Below the pieces are notes generated by a model. The model saw only the letters and a program-made list of their open reading frames with translations. It was not told the origin of the DNA and did not search any database. DNA of 7,137 nt from Rhodospirillales bacterium (GTDB lineage: Bacteria; Pseudomonadota; Gammaproteobacteria; Steroidobacterales; Rariloculaceae): assembly GCA_024640665.1 (NCBI GenBank), contig JAHEEO010000159.1:1-7137 (forward strand), written 5' to 3'. Of this stretch, positions 6,151 through 7,137 are shown in pieces (the first letter of the stretch is position 1; the number at the start of each line of letters is the position of its first letter). The position numbers and the translations under genes are program-made.

Positions 6151-6300
6151 CAGTAAGTTCGCATCAGTTCATGAGCAAAGCTGCGCTCGGCCCCGCCATG
6201 CAGGGATTGTGAGCAGCATGATTTGGGCTGAACGATGCTATTTGCGGCCGGACGCGCATGGTGTTTAATACACATCTCGACAGTATGCGGAACCAGCGCG
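6151..6300 (+). promoter_or_regulatory. Intergenic region before mlaA with a weak promoter candidate
   Basis: 150 bp between the third lipoprotein stop and the mlaA ATG. No hairpin followed by a T run is present, so there is no clear intrinsic terminator and read-through into mlaA is possible. A weak sigma70-like pair is TTTGCG (6241-6246), 17 bp, TTTAAT (6264-6269); the -10 matches consensus at 5 of 6 positions, the -35 only at 3. The -10 lies within a small perfect inverted repeat, GTGT-TTAAT-ACAC (6261-6273), which could be a repressor site. If this promoter is used, the leader before ATG 6301 is about 25 nt. Confidence 0.3.
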
Positions 6301-7137
6301 ATGACGGCTGACTATTGCGCTGGGCTTGTCCATCGTCTCTGGCTGGTCGAAAGTCGTCGCCGCGGCCAAACCTGCGCAGGCATTTTGCTGGTGGCAATGC
6401 TCGCGGCTGGGTGTTCTACGACGCATCGCGTCGCTCGTAATGGCCACACACAACCGAGCAACACCGAAAAATCCCGATCGGCTGCAAATTTCACAAGCTA
6501 CGAACAAGAAACTCTGATCGCTGATACAACGAATGAATCGAGTTTGCGTGACGACACAGAGAACTCAAATGCAGATCGGTTCGAGCGCCTCAATAGAAGG
6601 TCTTACCAATTCAATCGAGCGTTAGACCGAAAGCTGCTAAGACCGATCGCCAGAGGCTACGACCGCATCGTGCCACAGCGCGTCGAGCGGCGCGTCCGCA
6701 ACTTTTTTGTCAACCTGCGTGCACCTATCGACATCATCAATAATCTGCTGCAGGGCAAGTTTGCATCGGGATTCTCGGGCGTTGGGCGGTTTCTGCTCAA
6801 TTCGACTGCCGGGCTCGGCGGTTTATTCGATCCGGCAGCAAGAATCGGGCTGGAGCGGCACCAGGAAGACTTCGGACAAACCTTGGCTGTGTGGGGAGTA
6901 CCGGCAGGCGGGTACCTCGTTTTGCCAGTACTCGGCTCAGGCACACTGCGTGACTGGGGCGGCTTCGGCATCGATTTCCGCAGCGACCTGATCGCACGCC
7001 ACAACGACTCGAACACGCGTAACACGCTGCTGCTTTGGCGACTCATTTCAAACCGCGCTGCCTTGCTGCCGGCCGACCGCGCGCTCGACGCTTCATTTGA
7101 TGAATACGTCTTTGTCCGGGATGCCTATCTACAGCAC
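6301..7137 (+). CDS. mlaA: MlaA/VacJ-family outer-membrane lipoprotein, C-terminus cut by window edge
   Basis: Outer-membrane lipoprotein of the Mla pathway, which takes misplaced phospholipid from the outer leaflet and hands it to MlaC. 279 open codons run to the right edge. A long basic n-region (RRR at 19-21) leads to a hydrophobic core and lipobox LAAGC, with Cys38. Family core: ADRFERLNRRSYQFNRALDR (91-110), RPIARGYDRIVP, RVRNFFVNLRAPIDIINNLLQGK, RFLLNSTAGLGGLFDPA (163-179), EDFGQTLAVWGVPAGGYLVLPVLG, SGTLRDWG, and the late YVFVRDAYLQ. E. coli MlaA ends some 35 residues after the matching point, so only the tail is lost. The linker between Cys38 and the core is about 52 residues, polar and Ser/Thr/Asn-rich, far longer than in E. 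coli. ATG 6301 has only a weak GGAA site; ATG 6235 is also in frame and would add 22 residues. It follows the lipoprotein trio on the same strand. Confidence 0.92.
   Translation, partial: MTADYCAGLVHRLWLVESRRRGQTCAGILLVAMLAAGCSTTHRVARNGHTQPSNTEKSRSAANFTSYEQETLIADTTNESSLRDDTENSNADRFERLNRRSYQFNRALDRKLLRPIARGYDRIVPQRVERRVRNFFVNLRAPIDIINNLLQGKFASGFSGVGRFLLNSTAGLGGLFDPAARIGLERHQEDFGQTLAVWGVPAGGYLVLPVLGSGTLRDWGGFGIDFRSDLIARHNDSNTRNTLLLWRLISNRAALLPADRALDASFDEYVFVRDAYLQH

Noticed and set aside
6235..6300. Alternative mlaA start at ATG 6235
   Set aside because: It would lengthen an already long signal peptide n-region by 22 residues and has no better ribosome site; kept only as a possibility.
6151..6300. 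Intrinsic terminator after the lipoprotein trio
   Set aside because: No GC-rich stem followed by a T run could be found; the only inverted repeat has 4-bp arms and an AT loop.
6657..7046. 129-codon open frame on the minus strand
   Set aside because: Antisense to the MlaA frame, which matches the family across its conserved core.
1..7137. CRISPR arrays, tRNA or rRNA genes, insertion sequences, attachment sites
   Set aside because: No regularly spaced repeats, RNA gene sequence, transposase or integrase frame, or terminal inverted repeats were seen; nearly all of the window is explained by envelope genes.

Overview
The window comes from a Gram-negative bacterium, most likely a proteobacterium and plausibly a gammaproteobacterium. 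The evidence is a set of outer-membrane lipid transport parts (MlaC-type and MlaA/VacJ-type proteins), lipoprotein signals, and a CadC-like membrane-bound regulator with TolB-like and TPR regions. Base composition is moderately GC-rich. No rRNA, tRNA, insertion sequence, CRISPR array or phage gene was seen. The genus cannot be fixed from this sequence.

Layout. The left two thirds (1-4745) is one tightly packed minus-strand run, read right to left. It starts with a winged-helix/TM/TolB-like/TPR regulator (4745-2733). An MlaC-family periplasmic phospholipid-binding protein (2746-2114) follows, its start overlapping the regulator's end. Next come two GT-4-type glycosyltransferases (2068-1013, then 1004 to beyond position 1). 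Gaps are 45 and 8 bp, so this is probably one operon.

A divergent intergenic region of about 150 bp (4746-4894) holds direct repeats and a short inverted repeat. It separates this operon from plus-strand genes. These are three consecutive small lipoprotein genes (4895-5314, 5374-5769, 5782-6150) that are clearly paralogs of one another. After a 150-bp gap comes an MlaA/VacJ lipoprotein gene (6301 to beyond the right edge). It is missing from any closed-ORF listing because it runs off the window.

How the genes may work together. MlaA (outer membrane) and MlaC (periplasm) are two parts of the retrograde phospholipid transport pathway. The glycosyltransferases may act on a surface glycan or lipid-linked glycan. 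The regulator sits between the two arms and could sense envelope state and act on the divergent promoter region. The part without a known role is the tandem lipoprotein family. It has a conserved QP/LAPG/VIG core and a following KT plus hydrophobic stretch, but very different C-terminal tails. This family, in an Mla setting, is the best candidate here for an undescribed envelope system; the functional link is inference from gene order only.
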